The position numbers and the translations under genes were made by a program. Positions 1 to 13,480 of a stretch of DNA of 64,000 nucleotides are shown piece after piece. This stretch comes from Liolophura sinensis (lineage: Eukaryota > Mollusca > Polyplacophora > Chitonida > Chitonidae). Position 1 is the first letter of the stretch. Each line of letters starts with the position of its first letter. The notes below the pieces were generated by a model. The model worked only from the letters and a program-made list of their open reading frames with translations, had not been told where the DNA came from and ran no database searches. The DNA is taken from positions 3,904,373 to 3,968,372 of the forward strand of contig NC_088306.1 of the NCBI RefSeq assembly GCF_032854445.1. The letters are read 5' to 3'.

Positions 1-2705
1 ACCCGTTTTTATGGCTGTGCGCAGTATTTACCTAAGGTGACACGTCCCCGCTAGCAAACGTCCTTCAGCACAACTCTGTATAATGCCTTTCAAGGTCAAA
101 GCTTCAGACACTCACATGAATAACGTCCTTTCGCTCTGAATTAGACCACGCCACCAGTCTTAAATGACAACTTTGGCGATGATTTTATCAGTCATCATGG
201 ATGTAGAATAGAAACAACAATCTGTCCTGTCAATCGAGCGAGAAAACAATTCTAACGGTTCCAGTCAAGGCTTGCGGCCATCCTCTGCTCATCTGCTTCG
301 TTATCCATGTCTCTGCACGTGGTCTGAGATACAATCCGGATTTTGGATGCACCCGGTTCCGCGCGCGTGCATACTGCGATTTTGAGGTGAGGACGACCAG
401 GTCAATTTAATAAGCATACAGGGTCTGACCATTGAGGTAGAATTTGACCTCCATAGTCTGACAGTCAGTAACACAATCAAGTAAAGACAAGTCAACCTAG
501 CCTGATAAACGCATTTTCACAAGTCATATACACGTACTACGTCTTACTGGACTTAACTCTCGACAGTACGTCCACCGTGCTACACAACTTGATAAACCTT
601 TGCAGACTGAAATCGAAAATACTGTTCTGAGAATTGCACGTGATAATTGCACGTGATCTAAGCAGAGGAGGTAATCACTGTTCGCGTTTATCCAAACTTA
701 TACTCTATGATATCTATACAATGATCAGCTCGGCCCACTTTAAACTTTATATGCTACTGTCAAATTCTTGCAAACACAACAGTTTACTCAGTATTACTTC
801 CGCAAATTATTATCCTTCAATATCGGTAGAGAGATAACATGACAAAAAACTGGCATATGATCCATGAGAAAAAGACTCCCATGAGGGAAAAGATTTATTG
901 TCAGCCAACTTTGCCTAATTTTTCAAGTTCAGTGGGGTCATTAAAGTTAATCTTTACAAAAAATTCGTTAACAGAATATCTTAAAAGGATCCTTTGCCAC
1001 TAGATGGCGATCGCTGACACAGATTGCCAACCTGCTTACAGTGACAGATCTTCTGCGAAATGACAAGAGAGCTGTCGAGCGTCTAATCGTGGTAAAACGC
1101 TGCGTTTATTCGTGTAATTGCGCCTAATCGTGGTAAAAAGCGACGCCTCATCTTGTAACATCGCCTATTCATGGTACAGTTCCACGCATAACCGTTTGAG
1201 GGCGCACAACAACTGGAAAAGCATGCGTTTAATCCTGTAACGTTGCTAATTGTAAAATATCGCTCAGTTTGTTTTAAATAGCGATATTGTTACATAATTG
1301 ATATTAACTTGGAACATATAGCAAAAATTCAGGAACTAAAAGAATTATATTATTGAAAATCTTTTTGACTGAATTCGATCCATAATCCCAACATCCGTAC
1401 TAACAGTAATGTCACTAGAATTATTTACTCTTTATTTCCAGAAGCATGTTTAACTAACATACTGACTACATTTAAAGACTGAAATATCCAGGTTGACTGA
1501 TACAATGTTGCTGTGGTAAACAATATAGGTACCATTTTGTGCAGTGACGTATTTGTGACGTAGTGCATGTAAGCGCAAGGCTACCGCCATAGTCGACGGA
1601 GACGGGCCACTGCACCGTTAGTAGATGTACTTTCTTACCAGAATGAACTCAGTCCTCTACACAAAGCTTCTATCGCTTTATTTCCCGACCTGATAATCGA
1701 GTTGTCACAGTTTCCACTGTTGTTAATTCTTTAATTGAATAAATGGATAAAAACTTATAGCCAGACTGTAGTCTATTTCTTTTAGAGAGTCACCTATATT
1801 CAGCTGTCCGTAAAATCATTCACACTCGCTACCAAAATTGCCTTTAGTCAGTGTCACGTAACAAACCAGGCTCTACATATTGATGCGTTGGACATCCATA
1901 TTATTTCAAAGAAATTGCAGTAAGAATAATTTTTCTTATTCATAATGTTAACTCCGTGAGCTTAGTTTCGACAAGAACTCAATGCCTCAGGTGACTTCAT
2001 AATTATTCAAAAGTAAGTTGCCTGCTGGACAATGAGCGTGGAGAGTGATTTGTTTTACAACGGCTGCATCAACAAGCGGTTAAAAAACTGCTTGCAATAA
2101 CAAAGCCTATACTACCCTCCTTCAAAACATGTTGAACTCCGCCCAACATCCAGCATTCCACTGGTTTTTGAATAATTCTGACGTCACCCGAGGCAACTGG
2201 TCCTTGCTGTCGAAACAGAGCATGTGGATTTTAACATTATGAATTAGAAAAAGTGTTCTAACTGCAATTTCTTTGCTACATATCGACGTTCAACGTATCA
2301 ATGGGTAAAGCTTGGATTGTTACGTGGCTCTGACTAAAGGCAATTTGCTAGCGAGAGTGACTGATTTTACAGACAGCTGAATATAGGCGACTCTTTAAAA
2401 AGAAATGGACTATAGTAAGCTCTAAAGCCGTCAGTTGTGCTTTTCATGTAAAACTTTACCAAAGATTCACCGTCTGGCACAGAGACCGTAATTTATATCA
2501 TCCTAATTCAAAAGGGAAGTTTATAATTTCAGTACAAAGTTGGCCACCATTGATAGATATCTCTGAAATAGGGATTTGAGAATCTGTTAAATAGTTACTT
2601 CTTGAATTCTAATGTATAGACATGAGACGTACGGGATTTATCAACGACTGTTCACAGTGGCAACTAGGATAGCCAGATGTGTTCCAGCGGTAAATGAACA
2701 GGTAA
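1..2705 (+). repeat. Dispersed/segmental repeat unit, copy A
   Basis: This stretch aligns collinearly with 3991-6360. The openings match (GTATTTACCT, then the shared run around CTCTGTATAATGCCTTTCAA), and both share the 634-837 versus 5173-5376 block and the 2430-2705 versus 6078-6356 block. Copies differ by many substitutions and several large indels, so the duplication is not recent. No credible coding exon was found; the short ORFs are not conserved between the copies. It contains a fold-back structure (1767-2416) that is mostly missing from copy B. Whether the unit is a transposon or a segmental duplication cannot be decided from this window. Confidence 0.75.
1767..2416. repeat. Long imperfect inverted repeat (fold-back), arms about 250 bp
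   Basis: The left arm (about 1767-2013) is an imperfect reverse complement of the right arm (about 2164-2416). For example GCCTTTAGTCAG near 1840 pairs with CTGACTAAAGGC near 2330, and CAGCTGTCCGTAAAAT pairs with ATTTTACAGACAGCTG. The spacer is about 150 bp. It carries no ORF, so it resembles a fold-back or MITE-like element. No target-site duplication was identified. Confidence 0.7.
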
Positions 2706-3990
2706 TTGGCTTATCTCGATATAGTACCTAGATGCTTGTTGTTTTATGCCACCTCTTTTCATCTCATACACGGGATAAGTGACTATTGGCTACATGATGT
2801 CGGTGTGGTAAATATTTCACCTTTGAACTTAACTGCCTGACCAATTATATGTAAATTCCTTTTGCCTTCGTACACGGAAAATGTGACCTGTCGAATTTTA
2901 AGAAAATAGACGTTCTGACAGTACAACCCATCCCCAATTTTATTATCGACACGGAATCATCCCAGCGTCCATGACGAGAACGACAACTGTATATAGATTA
3001 TCAATTTCAGCAGACTTCACTCACCATTGTTTTTGGTGTTAAGGTTTTTGGAGGTATGTTAGAATGGCATTTTGAAACTGCAGATGTTTACAAAGGCGGC
3101 CATTTTGAATTACGTCGACAGCCCATAACTAATGTTTCAATAATTGCAGGAAACGTTTTAAAGAATTCTTTACAAGTATATTAGTACCATTTTCCCGGAC
3201 AAGTATATATGTTCCCTCTACGTTGATAAACGGTGAGTTGATACATTTCTGCAAACGATAGTAACTGTTGTAAACAGGAGATTACCTGGTTAGCATACAT
3301 CACAGGGTACTGTTTGATGTGTGAGCTCGAGTATAAAGGGAGCGGCAGAACAGGTTTGTTTTTGTTACCGTGAGGAAGAACTGGAATAGAGACAATAATA
3401 TTTGTGCTTCATTACGAGGTGACGGCGGATAAAACATACAAGGTTCAGACTGAATAAGTCTAGACTGGTGACCGGGACCATGTAAACATATCCTTTAAGT
3501 CTGGACTGGAGATAATACCTCTACAATGGACAACGAGGCCAGTCTTAGTTTTCTCCTCACAGAGAGGGCTTGAACGAAGCTATGTTCGTGTATGTATACT
3601 GCACTGCTAATGGGAGAGGTTGTGTCGTTACACCCTCCATTATCCCTGATAACTGGGCGAGACTGAAATGTCTGCTAAGTCTGGAGTGAACAATGCACAT
3701 AGCGAGTCAGCTCTTAGGTACACATACAGGCCGTCCTTAAACCAGAATAACAGACAGTTTTATGTTTGTTTGAAAAATGGTTTAGGTGATGGTCAGCTAC
3801 ATACCAGTGGTTGTGCAATCTATCTATAATCACAGCTTGTTTCAAGCGGATATAAAATACATAAAATATCAGAGAATATACAGACTAAGTATCAGCATGT
3901 ATGTACATGTAGGCCAACACATCCTGTAGCTTTGGAGTGTTGAGCAGTTGATATCACACTGAGGGCAAACAAACAATACCTAATCTATTG
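2706..3990. other. Unique spacer of copy A, no gene seen
   Basis: No plausible exon or repeat array is visible. A TATAAAGG motif followed by GC-richer sequence occurs near 3332, but nothing downstream supports a gene. Confidence 0.4.
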
Positions 3991-6360
3991 GCCCGTTGTC
4001 ATGGCTGTTCCCAGTATTTACCTGAGGTGACACGTCCCAGCTAGCAAACGAAGTTCAGCACAACTCTGTATAATGCCTTTCAAGGTCAAAGCTTCAGACA
4101 CTCACATGAATAACGTCCTTTCGGTCTGTATTAGACCACGCAAGCAGTCTTAATTGACAACTTTGGCGATGATTTTATCAGTCATCTTGGATGTAGAATA
4201 GAAACAACAATCTGTCCTGTCAATCGAGCGAGAAAACAATTCTAACGGTTCCAGTCAAGGCTTGCGGCCATCCTCTGCGCATCTACTTCGTTATCCATGT
4301 TTCTGCACGTGGTCTGAGATACAATCCGGATTTTGGATGCAGCCGATTCCGCGCGCATGCATACTGCGATTTTGAGGTGAGGACGACCAGGTCAATCCAA
4401 TAAGCGTGCAGTGTCTGAGCAAGGTGGTAGAATTTTACTTCCATAATGTGACAGTCAGTAACACAATCAAGTAAAGACAAGTCAATCTAACCTTAAAAAA
4501 GCATTTACACAAAAAATCCAAACGCGCCAAAAGTTTATTTGAGTTGTCAGATTCGAAAGTCTAAACGGCTGGGTTACTGTAAAAAGATGGTTTGCCAATG
4601 TGGGTTTTGACATATTACATTTCGGGTGTTTTAGGGATTCGGTGGAAAGCAAAAATAAGGTAGGGTTTAAGCCGGTTTTTCTTTTTATTTTGTTTAGTGA
4701 AATTGTCCACGTGGAAGTCTATATGACCGAAGCTGGGTGTTTCGGTAGGATCGTCCAGCTTAGATTTAGGCCATAAAACCTGTAGCTGTAAGCCTAAACT
4801 TGTCACTTGTGTGCCCCACATCTATATTTATTATCATTATTGTTATTTATATATGTGCTTACCCGTCCCGGGTCAGAAAAACGTCATCATAGAATACTGA
4901 TCACAATATTTATACCATTATCATTTGTTGTATTCATATATATCTGTAGCGAACACATCACATTTCTATCAGGTAGATATTCTACCTCCATCGTCCGACA
5001 GTAGGTAACACGATAAGGTAAAAACAAGTCCCTAACCTGATAAATGCATTCACAAAAGTCATAAAAATACAGGTACTACATCTTACAGTACTTACCTCTC
5101 GACAGTACGCCCACCGTGCTACACAACTTGATAAACCTTTGCAGACTGAAATCGAAAATACTGTTCTGAGAATTGCACGTGATAATTGCACGTGATCTGT
5201 GCAGGAGAGTTAGTCACTCCTCGGGTTTATACAAATTTATACTCTATGACATCTATACAATGATCAGCTCGGCCCACTTTAAATTTTTTATGCTAGTGTC
5301 AAATTTGTGCAAACACAACAGTTTACTCAGCATTACTTCAGTATATTATTATCCTTCAATATCGGTAGAGAGATAACATGACAAAAAACTGGCATATTGT
5401 CCATGCAAAAAATACTTTCAGCCAACTTGGCATATTTTATCAAGGTCATTGGGGTCATTATAGTTAAACTTTACGAACAATTCGTTAAGAAAATATGTTT
5501 TGAAAGTACCCCCTAGCACCTAGATGAGAAATTGCTCCCGTCGTTATCGCTCAGGCAGATTGGCAACCTGCTCACAGTGACAGATCTTCTGTGAAATGAC
5601 AAGAGAGCTGTCGAGCGCCTAAATGTGGTAAAGCGCTGCGTTTATTCGTGTAACTGTGCCTAATCGTGTTTAAATGCGCCTAATTCTGTTATATCGCCTA
5701 ATCATGGTACAGTTCCAAGGCCTAATCGTTTAAGGGCGTCCAACAATGGGAAAATCGTGTAACCTCGCTAATTACAAAATATTGCCCAGTTTGTTTTACA
5801 TAGCGGTACTGACACATAATTTATAATATCTTGGAACATAAAACAAAAATACAGGAAAACTAAAAAGAATTATATTAATAAAATATTTTTAACTGAATTC
5901 AATCCATAATGCCAACATCCATACCAACAATATCCATACCAACAGTAACGTATCAATCTGTAGAGCTTGGGTTGTTACATGATTCTGACTAAAGGCAATT
6001 TGCTAGCGAGAATGACTGATTTTGCAGACAGCTGAATATAGGCGACTCTTCAAAAAGAATAGACGTTAGTCAGCTCTGAAACCGTCAGTTGTGCTTTTCA
6101 TGTAAGACTTTACCAAAGATTCACCGTCTGACACAGAGACCGTAATTTATATCATCCTAATTCATCAGGGATGTTTATAATTTCAGTACAAAGTTGGCTA
6201 CTATTGATAGATATCTTTATATAGGGATCTGAGAATCGGTTAAATAGTTACTTCTTGAATTCTAATGTATAGACATGAGACGTACGGGATTTATCAACGA
6301 CTGATCACACTGGCAACTGGGATAGCCAGACTTGGTCCAGCGGTAATTGAACAGGTAACT
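3991..6360 (+). repeat. Dispersed/segmental repeat unit, copy B
   Basis: Second copy of the unit at 1-2705. It differs by an extra block at about 4508-4975, after which a short segment (beginning near TCTGACAGTCAGTAACAC) is repeated. It also has a deletion that removes the counterpart of roughly 1400-2306 in copy A, which includes the left arm and spacer of the fold-back. The retained half arm is visible at 5945-6075. No gene was found. Confidence 0.7.
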
Positions 6361-6784
6361 GAACAAAAATTCCTACATTTCTCCCCCATCATTGTTTTGG
6401 AAGGCTTTAAATTATATCAGTTTATGGTTAAAAGCGGTCAATGACGCTGGCGAGTTCCTTTACGAAGTCTTACGTTCGTTGAAGATCATTTGCCTTCCAT
6501 CATGGCGTGTTAGTACCTTTCTTGAGAAAGTTTACCCCTGCAGGTAAATTTACCCCTGATTCCTCCGTCCATATAAGTGTGGATCATCGTATAGGGGAAC
6601 AAGTGTTAACAAGTTTTGTTAACAGCAAATAAATAAGCTGGTAACTATAGGCCAACAGAAATCAATTTCTCTACATTAACGCCGGGCTCTATGGTTGGTG
6701 CTAACTAAAGATGTGATGATGAAAGATATCAGAAACTCTCAACTTACTCATGAAGAGAAGGCCATCAAACCTGCAGCTACAGAT

Positions 6785-7237
<453 letters not shown>

Positions 7238-7294
7238 GCATCGCCTTGTATCTTTTCTTGGAGTTGCCACACTAACCTGCTTTCTGTTTGTCGT

Positions 7295-8130
7295 AAGCAA
7301 CTGTCACACTTCTACATGTCTGTAGTAAGTATCTGTCTCTGTAGTAAGCAGCTGTCACTCTTCTACATGTCTGTAGTAAGTATCTGTCTCTATAGTAAGC
7401 AGCTGTCACACTTGTACATGTCTGTAGTAAGTATCTGTTTCTGTAGTAAGCAACTGTCACACTTCTACATGTCTGTAGTTAGTATCTGTCTCTGTAGTAA
7501 GTAACATTTACACTTCTATATGTCATTAGCTAGTATCTTTCTCTGTAGTAAGCAACTGTCACACTTCTACATATCTGTAGTAAGTATCTGTCTCTGTAGT
7601 AAGCAGCTCTCACACTTTTACATGTCTGTAGTAAGTATCTGTCTCTGTGGTAAGCAACTGTCACACTTCTACATGTCTGTAGTAAGTATCTGTCTCTGTG
7701 GTAAGCAGGTGTCACAGTTTTACATGTCTGTAGTAAGTATCTGTCTCTGTGGTAAGCAACTGTCACACTTCTACATATCTGTAGTAAGTATCTGTCTCTG
7801 TAGTAAGCAGCTTTCACACTTCTACATGTCTTTAGTAAGTATCTGTCTCTGTAGTAAGCAACTGTCACACTTCTATATATCTGTAGTAAGTATCTGTCTT
7901 TGTAGTAAGCAACTGTCACACTTCTACATGTCTGTAGTAAATATCTGTCTCTGTGGTAAGCAGCTGTCACACTTCTACATATCTGTAGTAAGTATCTGTC
8001 TCTGTAGTAAGCAACTGTCACACTTCTACATATCTGTAGTAAGTATCTGTCTCTGTAGTAAGCAACTGTCCACGTCTACATGTCTGTAGTAAGTATCTGT
8101 CTCTGTAAGAAGCAACTGTCACACTTGTTC
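7295..8130 (+). repeat. 51-bp tandem satellite, about 16 copies
   Basis: The core CTACATGTCTGTAGTAAG recurs every 51 bp (7312, 7363, 7414 and onward). Because 51 is a multiple of three and the monomer has no stop in some frames, both strands show long repetitive ORFs with a 17-residue period. There is no splice or conservation evidence for coding. Confidence 0.9.
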
Positions 8131-8157
8131 ATGTCAAAGAAGTATCTATCACGTCTT

Positions 8158-8895
8158 CCTGTCTCTATATAAATTTATAAGCTCTGAGTCCTTTATCTAG
8201 AAGGCTGTAGTAACCATCGGCCACATTTTCCCGTGTAAATGTATAAGCTAGGTGGCATTTTTCTACAAGTCTGTAGTAACCAACGGCCACATTTTCCCGT
8301 GTCTATGTATAAACTCCATGTCCCTTTTCTACAAGTCTGTAGTAACCATTGGCCACATTTTCCCGTGTAAATGTATAAGCTAGGTGGCCATTTTCTGCAA
8401 GTCTGTAGTAACCATCAGCCACATTTTCCCTTGTCTATGTATAGGCTCCGTGACCCTTTTCTACAAGTCTATAGTAGTCACCGGCCACATTTTCCCGTGT
8501 CTGTGTATAAGCTCCGTGGCCCTTTTCTACAATTCTATAGTAGCCACCTGCCACATTTTCCCTTGTCTATGTATAAGCTCCGTGGCTCTTTTCTACAATT
8601 CTATAGTAGCCACCTGCCACATTTTCCCGTGTCTATGTATAAGCTCCGTGTCCCTTTTCTACAAGACTGTAGTAGTCGCCGGCCACATTTTCCCGTGTCT
8701 ATGTATAAGCTCCGTGGCCCCTTTCTACAAGCCTGTAGTAACCACCGACCGCATTTTCCCGTGTCTATGTATAAGCTCCGTGGCCCCTTTCTACAAGCCT
8801 GTAGTAACCATTGACCGCATTTTCCCTTGTCTATGTATAAGCTCCGTGGCCCCTTTCTATAAGCCTGTAGTAACCACCGACCGCATTTTCCAATG
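8158..8895 (+). repeat. 66-bp tandem satellite, about 11 copies
   Basis: The core TCTGTAGTAACCA with CCACATTTTCCCGTGTCTAT recurs every 66 bp (GTAG at 8207, 8273, 8339). It lies directly after the 51-bp array and shares with it a CTACAWGTCTGTAGTAA block, so the two arrays probably descend from one monomer. Repetitive 22-residue ORFs are a by-product of the period. Confidence 0.9.
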
Positions 8896-9234
8896 CCGGT
8901 AGTACATGTACATTTGAAACACCATACTCACAATACAATTAAGATACAACACAGAGAGATAAAACAGAGAAACGACGACAGTGTGATACCTGGCAAATGA
9001 CAGGTAACCGGTGAAATACAGCTCTTGTCAATTTACCTCGTTAGGGATTTGTAAACTATTCATGTGTATGTAAAAATGTACAATCCCTACCACCTACTAC
9101 CACGTAGAGAACTACAAATACATGTTCACACTACTGTACCGCTTTAGTCAACAACAATCAGTGAAGGGCTTCCTAAATAGTTACTGTATGGTTACTGTTT
9201 GATTTATTTGCTGTTTACACCACACTTGTTCTAA

Positions 9235-9700
9235 TAAAAAGATGACCCACATTTATATATGGACGGAGGAAACTTGAGGAAACTTCTGACAAGTTACTCA
9301 CATTTACAAACTTTCTTAACTGTGACACGCCATGATGGAAGGCAAATGATCTCAACGAACGTAAGACTGCGTAAACGAACCGGTGAGAGCCATTAACCCC
9401 CTTTTGCCATAAACTCATATCATTTACGGCTCTCCCAATCAATGAGGGCAGACAAATATAGAGAATCCGTGTTCAATTACCTGTTCAGTTACCGCTGGGC
9501 CACGTCTCGCCGTCTCATTTGCCATAGGCGTATTGAATGCTGATTACATTCTCGGATGGCTATATGTGGGACATCAGAAGTTGTTGATAAATTCTCGTAC
9601 GTCCGATTTCCGTACATGAGAATTACAGCAGAATTATAGACTCTCAAACACTTATACTTACAAAGACATCTAACATCAGTAGCTGACATTGCAGCGAAAA
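9235..9700 (-). repeat. Inverted copy of the 6210-6600 segment
   Basis: On the minus strand this reproduces 6210-6600. Examples are the runs CATTTGCCTTCCATCATGGC and TCCTCCGTCCATATA, plus the CCAGCGGTAA...GAACAGGTAA block. Together with 6210-6600 it forms inverted arms around the TA palindrome and both satellites. No gene is visible from 9700 to 10200. Confidence 0.7.
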
Positions 9701-10202
9701 TATAAACTTGATCTGATCTCTTTGCACCACGGTGAATCCTTGACAACAAAGTCCTGCATGAAAACTCATCTTCTGTGCTGACTATAGTTACTGTTAGTTT
9801 GTGTTAGTTTATTCAAGTGAAGAATTAACAGCTTCTTATATACGTTACAGAAACTTATAAACTAGTACTTTTGTGGCAACAACGTTGTTGTATATTTTCA
9901 AAATACGACCTAGATATTTAAATATTTAAAAGAAGCCAATATGATTAGGCCCTATTACACGATTAGGTGCTCAACAATGGCTTCCCCAGTATGCAGTTAG
10001 AGTTATGAAACAGGTGCAGCCAATGAAATAGGTCTAGCTAAAAATATTCGTTGTTAACCATCAGCCTACTGCACTCAGCTAAATTCGTACGATAATATCC
10101 TTTTCCTTCCAATGTTGGTATCTGAAAGAAATTTCGACTGAATAATTATATCTTGAATATATGACAGTGTCTTTAATGGACTTTTATTGCGAAGCTAAAC
10201 TG

Positions 10203-10291
10203 AATTCCTCCCATCATAATGCTGGCCACCGTTGTATAAGTGAAATATTCTTGGGTATGGCGTAAAGCATCAATCAAATAAACAAATAAAT
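10203..10291 (+). mobile_element. SINE family A, 3'-end fragment
   Basis: This matches the tail half of the complete copy at 19985-20252: CCTCCCATCATAATGCTGGCC, then AAGTGAAATATTCTTG, then an AAATAAACAAATAAAT tail. The head is missing. Confidence 0.75.
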
Positions 10292-10379
10292 TACTGTAAT
10301 GCATTCCATAGAGCCAATGGTTGCGCATTTTCCACCACCAGGTATACGATTTAGTCATCATTGCTGCTGAGACTAAATT

Positions 10380-10455
10380 CTGTTACGCCAGACTACATTC
10401 TATTACGTCTGACTAAATTTTGTTACGTCAGACTAAATTCTGTTACGTCAGAGGG
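10380..10455 (+). repeat. Short tandem repeat, about 20 bp, four copies
   Basis: Four diverged copies of a unit like GACTAAATTCTGTTACGTCA are visible in a row. Confidence 0.6.
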
Positions 10456-11574
10456 CAAGGAAGCGGCATCAGTGAGAGCCGGTGTCAGTCTACCTTCATT
10501 CTATTAGTCTAGTGTCTCTTCAAAAACATATACCAGATCAGGGTATCGCTTTGATACCGTCCGCTTCGTAATGCAGATGAAAAAGGACCTTCTGGATTTA
10601 GACATCACAGTGTTAGAGTATCGGTATAATGAGCCAAAATGAATTGCCGATAACGAGCCTAATCTGGGTCAAACAGAGTAACACTCTCAAACACCCAAAG
10701 GTTGGTTGAACAATTTAATAAAACAAGAAAATAATGAGTTAAACTACAAATAGCAATGCACAGGATCAGCCCTGTAATATTCCAATCCTGTTTCTGGACG
10801 TCCGTTTCCTCTTTATTGGCGCAGTTTGTTGATCTCCCCCAACCTTAACACAGTTGGATCCTCCGACTCGCCTTACGAAGGGAGGTTGATACTCTTCTGG
10901 TATCGAGACCACAAATCCTCCAGCAAGCAGGTAATTTATACCGTTAATCACAGTTTACAAACGGCAGAATGTCCGCCAACTATCACCCGTTAGTCCTGGT
11001 CCGGCTAATCCAAATTACACCGCCTTTTCCACTCAAAAGGTACTAACGATTTCTTCTAACTATAGCTATGATGTATCGTCCATAACTCCGTAAAAAGCAC
11101 CTTATAGTTCCCCCCATATCACTGTCGCATCACTGCCTATGTCTGTTCATAACAAAGGGCAATTGTATGCAGCGAGTATCCCGGGCTCGCGGACTGTCTA
11201 AAACAGCGTCGTGGGTAGATGGATAAGAGGTCTTAAGGCTGCGAAAGGTTAGAGTCAGGCAATTTGAGGATGAGAAACCATCTCTTCGATCCGTATAATG
11301 GCCATTTTGTTGCATCCAATCAAATTGTGCAACAGAGATCTTTCTTGTTTGACCTACCTTCTTGTGCTCTTCACACAATTCACATTTCACTCAGTTCACT
11401 CAAACAACTCCATCACATCACAGAGGACCAGGATAGTACCATCCGTGCGTATAGGCCACATGACACTGTGACAGAACTCCACTACAAACCTAACACGCGG
11501 CACTTAGACTCAGACTAACAATGTGGTCACCATTTTCTTTGGCAAGATTGAGCTTTCATTGACTTACTATAATA
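10456..11574. other. Intergenic, no supported gene
   Basis: Only short ORFs without recognisable domains or splice context are present. Confidence 0.4.
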
Positions 11575-13480
11575 TATTTAAACAACACCTGTCACACCCA
11601 TCTAGATCCAATCAACTATTGTCACACATTACCAGATCCAATCAACTATTGCCACACATATCCAGGTCCAGTCAACTATTGTCACACATAACCCGGTCCA
11701 AACAACACCTGCCATACCCATCTAGATTCAATCAACTATTGTCACACATTACCAGATCCAATCAACTATTGCCACACATTACCAAGTCCAGTCAACTATT
11801 GTCACACATAACCAGGTCCAAACAACACCTGCCACACCCATCTAGATTCAATCAACTATTGTCACACATTACCAGATCCAATCAACTATTGCCACACATA
11901 TCCAGGTCCAGTCAACTATTGTCACACATAACCAGGTCCAAACAACACCTGCCATACCCATCTAGATTCAATCAACTATTGTCACACATTACCAGATCCA
12001 ATCAACTATTGCCACACATATCCAGGTCCAGTCAACTATTGTCACACATAACCAGGTCCAAACAACACCTGCCACACCCATCTAGATTCAATCAACTATT
12101 GTCACACATTACCAGATCCAATCAACTATTGCCACACATATCCAGGTCCAGTCAACTATTGTCACACATAACCAAGTCCAAACAACACCTGCCACACCCA
12201 TCTAGATCCAATCAACTATTGTCACACATTACCAGATTCAATCAACTATTGTCACACATTACCAGATCCAATCAATTTTTGCCACACATAACCAGGCCCA
12301 ATCAACACTTGTCACACACAACCAAATCCAATCAACACTTGTCACACACAACCAGGTCCAATTAACACTTGCCACACATAACCAGGTCCAATCAACACTT
12401 GTCACACATAACCAAGTCCAATCAACACATGCCAAACATAACCAGGTCCAATTAACTCTTGTCACACACAACCAGATCCAATCAACACTTGTCACACACA
12501 AACAGGTCCAATCAACACTTGCCATACATAAACAGGCCCAGTCATCACTTGTCACACATAACCAAGTCCAATCAACACTTGCCACACATAACCAGGTCCA
12601 ATCAACACTTGTCACACATAACCAGGTCCAATTATCACTTGTCACACATAACCAGGGCCAATCAACACTTGCCACACATAACCAAGTCCAATCAACACTT
12701 GTCACACATAACCAGATCCAATCATCACTTGTCCCACATAACCAAGCCCAATCATCACTTGTCCCACATAATCAAGCCCTAATAACGTTTGTCAACCATA
12801 ACCAGGTCCAATCATCTATTGTCACACATTACCAGGCCCAATCAACTATTGCCACACATATCCAGGTCCAATCAACTATTTTCACACATAACCAGGTCCA
12901 AACAACACTTGCCCCACATAACCAAATCCAATCAACACTTGTCACACATAACCAGATCCAATCATCACTTGTCACACACAACCAGGTCCAATTAACGCTT
13001 GTCACACACAACAAGGTCCAATCAACACTTGCCACACATAACCAGGTCCAATCAACTATTGTCACACATAACCAAGTCCAATCAACATTTGTCACACATA
13101 ACCAGATCCAGTCAACACTTGCCACACATAACCAAGTCCAATCAACACTTGTTACACATAACCAGTTCTAATCAACACTTGTCACACACAACCAGGTCCA
13201 ATCAACACTTGCCACACATAACCAAGTCCAATCAACACTTGCCACACATAACCAGTTCCAGTCAACACTTGCCACACATAACCAGGTCCAAACAACACTT
13301 GTCACACATACCCAGGTCCAACCATCACTTGTCACACATAACCAAGTCCAGTCAACACTTGTCACACATAACCAGATCCAATCAACATTTGTGCCACATA
13401 AACAAGTCCAATCAACACTTGTCACACATAGCCAAATCGAATTAACGCTTGTCACACATAACCAGGTCCAATCAACGCTA
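11575..13480 (+). repeat. 30-bp tandem satellite, about 63 copies, partly in 120-bp higher-order form
   Basis: A 30-bp monomer similar to ATCAACACTTGTCACACATA plus ACCAGGTCCA repeats without break. From about 11580 to 12240 four monomer variants alternate in a fixed order, one starting AACAACACCTGCCA, giving a 120-bp higher-order repeat. The remainder is a simple monomeric array. The period is divisible by three, so both strands are open over long stretches (10-residue peptide repeats), which is not evidence of coding. Confidence 0.95.

Noticed and set aside
3329-3360. TATAAAGG core promoter-like sequence
   Set aside because: No supported exon or transcript evidence follows.
7520-8089. 189-codon ORF with a 17-residue repeat (and its minus-strand counterpart)
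   Set aside because: The 51-bp satellite period is a multiple of three, so open frames arise on both strands. No splice sites, domain or start context.
7295-8895. CRISPR-like arrays
   Set aside because: The repeats are head-to-tail satellites without unique spacers, and the sequence is plainly eukaryotic.
11523-12365. 280-codon ORF with a decapeptide repeat
   Set aside because: Product of the 30-bp satellite, equally open on the opposite strand.
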